A stretch of DNA of 64,000 nucleotides. Origin: JBBQYD01 sp942493075 (GTDB lineage Bacteria; Verrucomicrobiota; Verrucomicrobiia; Limisphaerales; UBA8199). Positions within the stretch are counted from its first letter, which is position 1, and every line of letters starts with the position of its first letter. The translations under genes and the position numbers were made by a program. Positions 11,101 to 18,556 of the stretch are shown here, one piece after another. The DNA lies in contig OW818681.1 in assembly GCA_942493075.1 (NCBI GenBank), positions 4,650,001-4,714,000 on the forward strand, in the 5' to 3' direction. Under the pieces are notes generated by a model. That model was not told where the DNA came from, made no database searches, and was given only the letters and a program-made list of their open reading frames with translations.

Positions 11101-11414
11101 AGCGTCACAGTCTCTTTCTTGCTTTTCGGGAAGCGCTCAATAATGTCGTGCGCCACTCTGGGGCCTCGGAAGTGCATTTGAGGATCGATGTGATCGCGGA
11201 TGAACTGCTGCTTCAGGTGGCTGACAACGGACACGGATTCGAAATGGCGCATCAGAGCCCCGGGTCTGATGGCATCCGTTCAATGCGCGACCGTATGGAG
11301 CAACTGGGTGGCCGCTTCGAGATCCGTAGCCGTCCCGGAGAGGGGACGGAGATTTCACTGTGCCTCCCGCTGAAAAGGCCAAAACAAGTCCATGATAAAG
11401 ATAGCCCTTGTTGA
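8166..11414 (+). CDS. PA14/OB-fold sensor histidine kinase (NarL-partner type)
   Basis: This 1082-aa kinase has an N-terminal signal/TM segment (residues ~20-50) and a long exported region. The first OB-fold-like module (~60-145) reads 'VVEGMVC... LLAIQDDSTGVII'. A PA14-like module follows (~170-360; LHYSVRPENSG, FHVESDDGAYL), then two or three more OB-like modules (PAVIKGVVIWSSYEACVLKDA; KVRGCIIFAQGDSYCLQD). A second TM lies at ~815-838 and leads into a coiled coil. The cytosolic part has a HisKA_3 dimerisation box (AQDLHDELGAGL; His at residue 881 from this start) and a HATPase N-box (REALNNVVRHS). PA14 modules usually bind glycans, so a carbohydrate-related ligand is plausible. ATG 8166 was preferred over an in-frame TTG at 8151. 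The stop overlaps the response-regulator start by 23 nt. Confidence 0.88.
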   Translation: MPDARHASTKQLTRLRARLLGFVQPRRMLMGVVVVWLGVLYAFPSNIAASTSYPAVTNIIGVSELRQMVSQHARTIESFVVEGMVCAVNRDASLLAIQDDSTGVIIEAPGLNESLRPGDRIRVTARDCAVTRAQFGIRLGTAPVVNNDGHHGALFKSGHVFLEAGMQPIRVTWFNGVNLSALKVEYEGPGVARRSIPSEALWRKHEAAEVLRPFAPGLDFATYTGNWSATLPDFPNLEPVSRGIATNFDLHYSVRPENSGLIFSGYLQVAAPGIYTFHVESDDGAYLHAGDPSALCKIVVLDHAQSPVPRAVDTALSGCLIGSWTELEGELLFAGQQGRNVELELIGKGGERVQATILESSSVSFAQMLHRRCRVVGILEALPKAEHNLKARLIVPGPSQVTMPDVTSEPTTNQVDENSLTSAQAIRHLTRNEAARGLPAVIKGVVIWSSYEACVLKDATGGVYIEHTAGDWVQQPVVGQLWEIAGTTDPGGFSPVIKAQRAAFLGTGAMPEPIHPTGEQLLNGSLDAEYVELRGVLTEVSDQRLTLLTAEGKVSILHKHDWPLPHLPAPSTGGLTGSIVRLRGCLMARVFSSRSEVGITLYLSPAAVEFEEFAPLDPFALPTKGVADLLRFDASAGALQRTKVRGCIIFAQGDSYCLQDGPSGCRVMTKGGGLQPGDSVEVVGFPRLGGPSPILQEALVKALGPLPLPAPRPLSTSELLDFGHDATMVQVEAILLEERVERDQKVLQLQAGAHHFTARMKTESASMARMEPGSRLRLAGVYFSRSGEESDGSLDAFQLWLRGPLSIEVLEQPPWLTLARALTIMVGLGGVLCLALVWITVLRRKVEERTAQLSEQIEQRQLVEQRRVMEQERTRVAQDLHDELGAGLTEVGLLGDLVKNPALPAVEKQHYLRQLTDIARSLVAALDEIVWAVNPHYDSVASLASYCTLFAQRFLAVAAVACRPQIPGSFPDYMLESKERHSLFLAFREALNNVVRHSGASEVHLRIDVIADELLLQVADNGHGFEMAHQSPGSDGIRSMRDRMEQLGGRFEIRSRPGEGTEISLCLPLKRPKQVHDKDSPC

Positions 11415-12018
11415 AGATCATAAGACGACCCGAGAAGCCATCGAGCGCATCATCAATCTTTCGCCCGATTGCCGGTGTGTGTGCGCCTGCGCCACAGCCG
11501 AAGAAGGTCTGCGCCTCATCCCCGCTCATCAGCCGGAAGTAGTGTTGCTGGATATTCAACTGCCCGGGATGTCAGGTGTGGAGTGCGCAGCCCGGCTCAA
11601 AGAACTGCTGCCCGCCGTGCAACTGATCATGGTGACGGTCTACGAGGATCCAGATACCATCTTTCGGGCCCTACGGGCTGGAGCATGTGGGTATTTGCTT
11701 AAGAGAACAGCCCCGGAAGACGTGCTGCAGGCCATTCGAGAAGCGCACCGCGGCGGGGTTCCCATGAGCGTGGAAATCGCGCGCAAAGTCATTGCTTACT
11801 TCCAGGGGCAGGCAGCGCCGAGGAAGGAGACCGAAAGCCTTTCCAACCGCGAGCGCGAGGTACTGGATCTGGTGGCCAAGGGTTTTTCTAACAAAGAGAT
11901 TGCCGGGCAACTCGGGGTTTCTCTGGATGCCATCCTCTGGCATCTCAAACACATTTACCAAAAACTGCACGTCCACTCTCGCTCTCAAGCCATCCTCAAA
12001 GTCCATCCGCGGATCTAA
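11392..12018 (+). CDS. NarL/FixJ-family response regulator
   Basis: This 208-aa transcription regulator has a receiver domain (residues 1-120) with the acidic pair at E8/D9, the phosphoacceptor D54 (VVLLDIQLPG), a conserved Thr (VTVYED) and Lys (LLKRTAP). A LuxR-type helix-turn-helix fills ~145-205 (LSNREREVLDLVAKGFSNKEIA). The gene overlaps the 3' end of the upstream HisKA_3 kinase, so the two are very likely a cognate pair translated together. The nearest possible target is the large surface protein 160 nt downstream, but no binding site could be identified. Confidence 0.93.
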   Translation: MIKIALVEDHKTTREAIERIINLSPDCRCVCACATAEEGLRLIPAHQPEVVLLDIQLPGMSGVECAARLKELLPAVQLIMVTVYEDPDTIFRALRAGACGYLLKRTAPEDVLQAIREAHRGGVPMSVEIARKVIAYFQGQAAPRKETESLSNREREVLDLVAKGFSNKEIAGQLGVSLDAILWHLKHIYQKLHVHSRSQAILKVHPRI

Positions 12019-12180
12019 GGCTGCAAAACCTACCTGTTTTGGGAGCTAGGCGACAGCGAGTCGGAATGGTACTTACCTGTTCGACTTAAATTAACCCGAA
12101 AGGCAGACGAGCATCGTTCGCCTGCAGGCACGGTTTCTGACCAGGCACTGAGTCGGGTGAAGTCCAAAAAACTCAAGCCT

Positions 12181-15100
12181 ATGAACAAATCGATAGCTAT
12201 CCTCAACCCGCAGGGAAGCTCCCTTCTTAAATGCCGGGCTCGCCGGCCATTGGCATTGCCAGGCCGAGCCTGTTTCGGCCTCGTGCTGGCCGGTGCATTG
12301 GCGCTGGCTGGCAACAGCCACGCTCAACTTTCCGCAACCCTGACAGACATCGGTCCTACCGCACCCACCTCTGGTCCAGATGATATAGCGCAAACGGTCA
12401 CAGGGAGTGGCAAACCCGACGAACTGAATTACTATTTTGATAACGGCACGCCGCCCGGACAAATCTTCACCACAGGGACCAATCCCAATGGTTATGTTCT
12501 TAACTCGCTAGCCATCGCCACGGCAGGCGACAGTGGCGGCATTCCTGCCGCTGGCCAAACCTACGAATTGCGCATCTACACAGTTGCCGGCGGGAACGCC
12601 TCCTTGATGGCGAGTTATACATCTCAACCCGGGTTCCTCTTTTTTGATTTTGATTGGCTGCAATGGACAGATCTCAGTCTCGGTCTGCAGCCCGGTGCCC
12701 AGTATGCCTACTCTTTTGCACGCACCAGTAACGGCTGGGAGAACATGGCCAATACAGGAGGCAATGTTTACACAGGCGGGGAGGTGGCCCTGATCCCCAA
12801 AGGGGGCGGAGCCATAACGCTTGGAGCCAGCCATAGTTTCGATGCGGCCTTCCATGTGGGATTGACTCCTGCAACTTCGATTCTTGCCAACCCCCCCAGT
12901 ATTTCTCAAAGCCCGGTGCTTCCTGGAACATCCGTTACAATCAGTGTCGCGCCGGCAGTCGGCCCGGGGCCATTATCTTATCAATGGCAAACGGACGGAG
13001 GCAGCGGTGGCGCTTTGACAAACATCCCGTCAGCCACCGGCCTGAGTCTGGGCGTCAGCACGACAGGGCTGCCTCCGGGCAGTTACCGTTACGGGGTTCT
13101 GGTCTCTAGCGGCGCAAACTCCATAACCGGCGCGCCGGCCGTCCTTGTGGTGTATCAGGCCGCCGGGGCAACTCTTACCGATGTGGGCACCAGTATTCTG
13201 CCCGGCCAATATGACCTGAGCCAGTTAACTGGAGGGGGTGACGGCGATGGTTTGAATTATTACGATGATAACGGCGTGCCTCCCGGCCAGACCTTTACCA
13301 CTGGCACCAATCCACAAGGATACTATCTGAACTCCGTGACTCTTGGCACGGGCGGTGGCACTTCAGGCCATACCGACGAGCCCAGGGCCTATTCGTTGTG
13401 GATCTACTCGGTCACCGGCAGCAATGCGACCCTGGTCGCCCATTACACGGATGAAAGCTTCTCGTTTACTTACGGCGACTGGGTGACGTGGAGCGGATTT
13501 CCACCACTGATTCTCAAGCCCAACAGCACCTATGCCTATGCCTTTCGCATGACGAGCGGGAACGGCTGGGCGGGCATGACTACAACACCGGCCACCACCG
13601 ATCTCTATTCCGGCGGACAAATCTGTCTCATCCCTCAAGAGGGAGGCGCCATGCTCTTTGGCAACAGTGGAGTTTCTGATGCGGCCTTCAATCTAGGGAT
13701 GCTGCCAATCGGAGTCGCTTTCACAGCCCCTACGGCTAGCTCCATTGTCATTTCCCCTTCCCTGGTGGTGGCGACCGGCACCCAGGTGACTCTCACCGAA
13801 TCGGCCACGGGCGCCGCTCCGTTGTACTATCAGTGGCAAACCGACGGCGCCAGCGGCGGAACGCTTACCAATATTCCATCGAGTGACGCGACGAACCTGG
13901 TATTGAATACCGCGGGGTGGAACGCTGGCGTTTATCGCTTTGCTGTAATTGTGACGAACTCGTATGGCGCATCCACCAGTGCGGTTGCTTCCCTCACAGT
14001 GGCGTATCCGAGTACACCAGCCACGCTCACGGATATCGGGCCGGTCGGGCCGATACCCCGCCCCGAGGACGCCTCTCAAACACTGCCGGCCACTTTCGCC
14101 AACAAGCCGGACGATCTGAATTACTACTTTAATAACTCCGCGCCTCCCGGCCAAACCTTCACCACGGGCAGCAACCCTGGCGGATACACGTTGAACACGT
14201 TGGCCATTCAAATGGCCGGCGATAGCGGCGGATTACCGGCAGAAGGCCAGAATTACCAGTTGCGCATCTACAGCGTTTCGGGGGGCACCGCCGCGCTTCA
14301 TGCGACCTATGTCTCGGAGGGCAACTTCGTGATCCTCGCAGATACCGACTGGCTCCGTTGGTCGGAGTTAGCCTTGCCACTGGCACCCAACACCACCTAT
14401 GCCTACACACTCTACGCAGCAGGTGGCTGGGATAACCTTGGAAATGTCAGCGGCAATCCCTATCCGGGGGGAGAAGTCTGCCTGATCCCTCCGAGCGGAG
14501 GGGCGATTCAGTTTGGCGCCAGCCACGATTATGACGGGGTTTTCATCGTGGGACTGGTGCCGGCTGGTTATCCGATAGTGACTCCAGCGGCCTTCTCCCC
14601 TGCAAACCAAGTCTATGCCGGTTCGCCGGTCACTGTCTCGGCTTCAGCAACAGGAACAGGCCCGTTCACCTATCGTTGGCAAACCGATGGAGGCACGGGT
14701 GTTTATAGCGACATTCCCGGAGCCGACGCCGCCAGTCTTTCCGTGGACACAGCTCCACTAGCCGGGCTTAATGTCGGCTTCGCCCTGGTCGCCGCCAATG
14801 GCTCCGGCACAACCACAGGCCAGGTGTCCCACCTGACCGTGCTGTCTGCGAGCCCGCCCTTGATCGTCTCCCCCTATACGCTGCCCGAGGCCAATGTGGC
14901 GCTGGCAGGCAGCTCCGTTCGGTTGTTTGTCAATGAGACTGGCACCCTGCCGCTGACCAATCATTGGAGTCTGAATGGAGTAAGTCTCCAAGACGACGGT
15001 CGTGTCAGCGGTTCCCGGAGCAATGTTCTCATCATTCCAAATGTGATGATGAGTGATGCCGGGCATTATCAGCTCAGCATTACGAACAGCCAGGGCTATC

Positions 15101-15963
15101 TCACTGGGCCAGGTCTTGGAGCTGATCAAACGCTCCTCGTAGTGACGGCACCCTCCTTCTTCACAAATGGGATCGGCTGGGTTGGCAACAATGGGCCGAC
15201 CATCCTTGACAATACGCTCACCTTGATCGATGCGGGCGGCCAGGCGCGATCGTTCTTCTTCAATTCTCCCATTCATATCGGTGCTTTCAAGGCCTCGTTC
15301 ATATACCAGGATGTGGGCGGCGGCGGGGCTGATGGATTCACCTTCTGTCTGCAAAACGATCCGCGCGGAGCCGCAGCAGTTGGAGGCGGGGGAGCAGGCT
15401 TGGGTGTCTCCGGCATCAGCCCGAGTGCCGCTGTAACCTTTAACATCTACGGCAACCCGGGCATCTCGTTTACCACAAACGGAGCCAATTTTGGCCCTTA
15501 TGCTCCCACCGGCCCAGTGAACATCGCAGGAGGCAATCCCATTGCCATCGACCTGGTCTACGCCAATGGCAACCTCCAGGTAAGTCTTACGGATACTACG
15601 GCGAATGTGAGTTTCACAACAAACATGGCAGTTGGTAACCTGCCTGCCCTGGCTGGCGGCCAAACAGCGTATGTCGGTTTCACAGGTGCCTCAGGCGGGG
15701 TGAGCAGCACCCAGACCCTCAGCGCCTTTTCTTATATGCCACTCACGAGCCTCTCCGCCCGGATCGCCGGTGCGGACCTGGTTTTAAATTGGCCTACCCT
15801 CCCTGGAGGCTACGAGCTGCAATCCCGATCTTCGCTAACGTCCGGCAACTGGCAGAGTGTCGCCGCCACAGCTATCCAGGTGGCTGGGCAGAACCAGGTT
15901 TCGATCCCGCTGGGAACCGCGGCACCATTCTACCGACTGGTGCTCGAGGTACCGGCACAATAA
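12181..15963 (+). CDS. Giant secreted protein with triplicated unknown domain, Ig-like and lectin-like modules
   Basis: The 1260-aa protein has an N-terminal signal peptide ending near GNSHAQ. A ~180-aa domain occurs three times (from about residues 53, 330 and 614). Each copy begins ATLTD(I/V)G, contains 'LNYY.(D/N)N..PPGQ.FTTG.NP.GY.LN' and ends in a 'G.(V/I)(A/C)LIP..GGA' strand. Each copy is followed by an Ig-like module with YQWQTDG or YRWQTDG. A further Ig-like module follows (~900-990), then an L-type-lectin-like jelly roll (GGADGFTFCLQND, ~1040-1190) and a short C-terminal beta module (GGYELQSRSSLTSGNW) typical of verrucomicrobial exported proteins. It probably acts at the cell surface in adhesion or glycan binding. 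An in-frame GTG at 12157 is an alternative start. The nearest upstream genes are the two-component pair. Confidence 0.88.
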   Translation: MNKSIAILNPQGSSLLKCRARRPLALPGRACFGLVLAGALALAGNSHAQLSATLTDIGPTAPTSGPDDIAQTVTGSGKPDELNYYFDNGTPPGQIFTTGTNPNGYVLNSLAIATAGDSGGIPAAGQTYELRIYTVAGGNASLMASYTSQPGFLFFDFDWLQWTDLSLGLQPGAQYAYSFARTSNGWENMANTGGNVYTGGEVALIPKGGGAITLGASHSFDAAFHVGLTPATSILANPPSISQSPVLPGTSVTISVAPAVGPGPLSYQWQTDGGSGGALTNIPSATGLSLGVSTTGLPPGSYRYGVLVSSGANSITGAPAVLVVYQAAGATLTDVGTSILPGQYDLSQLTGGGDGDGLNYYDDNGVPPGQTFTTGTNPQGYYLNSVTLGTGGGTSGHTDEPRAYSLWIYSVTGSNATLVAHYTDESFSFTYGDWVTWSGFPPLILKPNSTYAYAFRMTSGNGWAGMTTTPATTDLYSGGQICLIPQEGGAMLFGNSGVSDAAFNLGMLPIGVAFTAPTASSIVISPSLVVATGTQVTLTESATGAAPLYYQWQTDGASGGTLTNIPSSDATNLVLNTAGWNAGVYRFAVIVTNSYGASTSAVASLTVAYPSTPATLTDIGPVGPIPRPEDASQTLPATFANKPDDLNYYFNNSAPPGQTFTTGSNPGGYTLNTLAIQMAGDSGGLPAEGQNYQLRIYSVSGGTAALHATYVSEGNFVILADTDWLRWSELALPLAPNTTYAYTLYAAGGWDNLGNVSGNPYPGGEVCLIPPSGGAIQFGASHDYDGVFIVGLVPAGYPIVTPAAFSPANQVYAGSPVTVSASATGTGPFTYRWQTDGGTGVYSDIPGADAASLSVDTAPLAGLNVGFALVAANGSGTTTGQVSHLTVLSASPPLIVSPYTLPEANVALAGSSVRLFVNETGTLPLTNHWSLNGVSLQDDGRVSGSRSNVLIIPNVMMSDAGHYQLSITNSQGYLTGPGLGADQTLLVVTAPSFFTNGIGWVGNNGPTILDNTLTLIDAGGQARSFFFNSPIHIGAFKASFIYQDVGGGGADGFTFCLQNDPRGAAAVGGGGAGLGVSGISPSAAVTFNIYGNPGISFTTNGANFGPYAPTGPVNIAGGNPIAIDLVYANGNLQVSLTDTTANVSFTTNMAVGNLPALAGGQTAYVGFTGASGGVSSTQTLSAFSYMPLTSLSARIAGADLVLNWPTLPGGYELQSRSSLTSGNWQSVAATAIQVAGQNQVSIPLGTAAPFYRLVLEVPAQ

Positions 15964-15990
15964 AGTTCGGAGTTCAGTAATAGCGTTGAT

Positions 15991-16020
15991 GAAGGTCGGG
16001 GTAAAACCCGGCCTTCTTTA
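15991..16020. terminator. Bidirectional intrinsic terminator between convergent genes
   Basis: A stem of GAAGGTCGGG (15991-16000) and CCCGGCCTTC (16007-16016), with one G-T wobble and a 6-nt loop, is followed by TTTA on the + strand and is preceded by A/T on the other side. It lies 28 nt after the surface-protein stop and 50 nt before the GH51 stop, so it can serve both. Confidence 0.75.
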
Positions 16021-16069
16021 TTCCAGATTTGACGCGAAGAGCTGGGTTTTGTCAGATCGGGTGGCGCCC

Positions 16070-18535
16070 TCATTCAAAGCGAATGATCGTGAATGAGTGA
16101 GGTGCAAAGGTGAACGAACTCTTTCCGTTCTTTAGCCCGTGTCGCCAGGCATAGGTGTACGGCTTGATACGAGTGGGCGCGTGAGCAGTGTTTACAGCAT
16201 GCAGGCTGCCTGAAAGCTCCTCAACGCGTGCCGCAGACTGGGAAGTGCGAATTCCAACGATCTGGAGAGCGGCTGACTCGGCCCGATCGCTACCATTCAC
16301 AACTTGCAGGACCAGGGTCTTCCCGTCTTCACTGCGTTTAGCAGATGCATCCAGGGAATGGCCAGGCCTTGCCTGCACTGTAGTATCCACTACGAGCGGC
16401 TGGTAATTTCGAGAAAGCATCTGCGTAACGTAACCCGGTGGTTGAAGCCAGACCTTTGAAGGGTTCAGGAACAGCAGCCCTTGATCCCAGTCGTTGTCAT
16501 TTTGGCCGTCGGGCTGCAAGCAATTGGCGGAGGTCACGACGGGAATGCGGCCATCTCGTTCGATCATATTAAGAGCAGTGGCGTTGGCCAGAGCTCTGCG
16601 GTGAGAATGATTACCGGCATTGAATTCGAAGATCACGACGCGATGCTTGGCTCCTTCGGCCAGCTTCTCCAAAGCATCCACATAACTAAGAGTGCCCCCG
16701 AAATCGGGCTCCGGCCCATCGGTGCCCATATGAACATCGAACCAAACCTCACGCCCATGCTCTTTGGCTAGGCGCAGAATCTTTTGATGCGCGGCCAGAG
16801 TGGCAATGCCGCCCGCCGCACCAGTAACTTGAAACGGGTCTTTGATGGAATGTGCATACAGGAAGTCTCCTACGACAAGAATGAGTTCCGGGTCCTTTGC
16901 CCAGATTGCTTCCGCAATGGGTTTGAAGCGTTGCCAATAGCCCTCGTTCACTTTCTCCTCGTTCCCGATTTGCAGGTGCTTCAGCCGATATGGAGACGGA
17001 TGCCCATCCTGGACGCGTTTGCGTCCCCACGCACTGTCAGCCGCCCCATTGACGTACTCGAGGAAATCAGCCATGTCCTGCGGGGTCTCATCTATGTTCA
17101 CATCCGGAATGGCGAGAAACCCAGCAGCTTCACAGAAATTGAGGAAATCGAAAATCCCCCAGCCGTTCGATGAGTGTGGATACCACCAACCGGCATAAGG
17201 TGCACGCTGCGCCCGCGGCCCGATCATCTTCTTCCATCGGTATTCCGCTGCATTTGCCATGCAACCGCCCTGGCGCAGCACGGTGATTCCCTGATCAATC
17301 AGCGCCGCTGCAACGTCCTTTCGAACCGGCAAACCTTTGAACCGTCCCCATGGTCCCGGTTGCAGGAAAGCATAACCGACCGTGATCGTGCCAGGCCTTT
17401 TGAGCTTGATAGCGAATCTTCCTTGTCTGTCCGCTTGATCCGGCTTGAGTGTGAAGTCCAGGCGCTGCCAATCCCCGGCCTTTACAGAGAGAGCTTTCTC
17501 CGCATAAACGGCAGATCCGTCCCCGCTCTCCAGACTTACAGATACCTTGGCAGGTTCTGCCGATCGGACCCACACATAACCTTCGTACGGTTTCCCTTTA
17601 ACGAAATTCATCCCCCATCGATTCAGGCTTTGATTCTCAATCCCGATCTCCCCCACTCCTCCTACAAACGAAATCCGCTGACTCTGGCGTCCTGAGAAAG
17701 GTTGATTCTCCTCCAGGGTGAACAAGCCGTCTGCGGTCCCGCGCCGCAACGCTCTCCACATCCCACTCACGCCACCTCCAAACCCACTCGGGTCCGCATA
17801 GGCGAAGGGAATGCTCCTGGGCGTGTTCGATGAAGTAATGGTCAGGGTGCGAAACTGCGCATCCGTTTGCCAGGTGCGAAGCCCAATCAAACCGCTGCTG
17901 ATCGGGTGTTCCACATCGTTGAATTGTGTGACGAGTTGGTCATCAACAAACACGTCAAGTCCGGCACCCGTGAAACGCGCACACAATGACACCCATTCGT
18001 TCAACGGCACTCGGCAGGGCACGCGCTGGAGTGGTTCCCAGTTCTGCCGATGCCGTCCCAAGACGAGATGTCCGGATGGCTCAAGACTCACTTCGTATCC
18101 GGTGAAACGGTCAGCACCGTTGCCAGGCTTGTCTATCTTGAGAATGAGTCCGGCGTTCCCTTGCACCACACGCTCAAAGAAGATTTGGACGCTCACTTCG
18201 CCATCCGTGAGCAGGGAATCAGCCGCGACCAGCTTTGGTCCTGGCCCGCCAGCAGCCTGCAGAACGCCTTCAGAACTTGGAGTCCAGAGTCCTCCATACG
18301 CCGTAAAGCCTTTCAGCGGTGGTTGCTGGGCAGGTTCAGCGAAACTCTCACCAAAAATCATTTGGCTGTCGATCCCGCCATACACCTCATGATTCACATC
18401 CTCAATGCAGGCGCCCGTCAGGTAGCGCGTAACTCGATGCTTCACGATGTCAGCTTGAACCGTGATGATCGTTTCCTGAGCGGAGGCAATGAATCCACAC
18501 AGCACCGAGCAAAGGATGAGGTTTGAAGGCTTCAT
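16070..18535 (-). CDS. Exported GH51-type alpha-L-arabinofuranosidase
   Basis: This 821-aa enzyme should release terminal alpha-L-arabinofuranose from arabinan, arabinoxylan or arabinosides. It has an N-terminal signal peptide ending near IASAQE. Residues ~75-240 form a concanavalin-A-like/LamG-type module (VSVQIFFERV..., LIGLRTWQT), and a carbohydrate-binding-like beta region follows (~250-395). The (beta/alpha)8 catalytic part carries the acid/base Glu526 in HLQIGNEE and the likely nucleophile Glu637 in VVIFEFNAG. The C-terminal beta domain typical of GH51 ends the protein. It starts 21 nt downstream of the GH127 gene, so both form one operon. It is probably periplasmic or surface-exposed. 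Confidence 0.9.
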   Translation of the reverse strand: MKPSNLILCSVLCGFIASAQETIITVQADIVKHRVTRYLTGACIEDVNHEVYGGIDSQMIFGESFAEPAQQPPLKGFTAYGGLWTPSSEGVLQAAGGPGPKLVAADSLLTDGEVSVQIFFERVVQGNAGLILKIDKPGNGADRFTGYEVSLEPSGHLVLGRHRQNWEPLQRVPCRVPLNEWVSLCARFTGAGLDVFVDDQLVTQFNDVEHPISSGLIGLRTWQTDAQFRTLTITSSNTPRSIPFAYADPSGFGGGVSGMWRALRRGTADGLFTLEENQPFSGRQSQRISFVGGVGEIGIENQSLNRWGMNFVKGKPYEGYVWVRSAEPAKVSVSLESGDGSAVYAEKALSVKAGDWQRLDFTLKPDQADRQGRFAIKLKRPGTITVGYAFLQPGPWGRFKGLPVRKDVAAALIDQGITVLRQGGCMANAAEYRWKKMIGPRAQRAPYAGWWYPHSSNGWGIFDFLNFCEAAGFLAIPDVNIDETPQDMADFLEYVNGAADSAWGRKRVQDGHPSPYRLKHLQIGNEEKVNEGYWQRFKPIAEAIWAKDPELILVVGDFLYAHSIKDPFQVTGAAGGIATLAAHQKILRLAKEHGREVWFDVHMGTDGPEPDFGGTLSYVDALEKLAEGAKHRVVIFEFNAGNHSHRRALANATALNMIERDGRIPVVTSANCLQPDGQNDNDWDQGLLFLNPSKVWLQPPGYVTQMLSRNYQPLVVDTTVQARPGHSLDASAKRSEDGKTLVLQVVNGSDRAESAALQIVGIRTSQSAARVEELSGSLHAVNTAHAPTRIKPYTYAWRHGLKNGKSSFTFAPHSFTIIRFE

Positions 18536-18556
18536 TGAGAGTGTGAATAGCCGCGA

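Noticed and set aside
14758..15663. 301-aa frame on - strand inside the giant surface protein
   Set aside because: Shadow frame; no signal peptide or domain; the + strand protein is clearly real.
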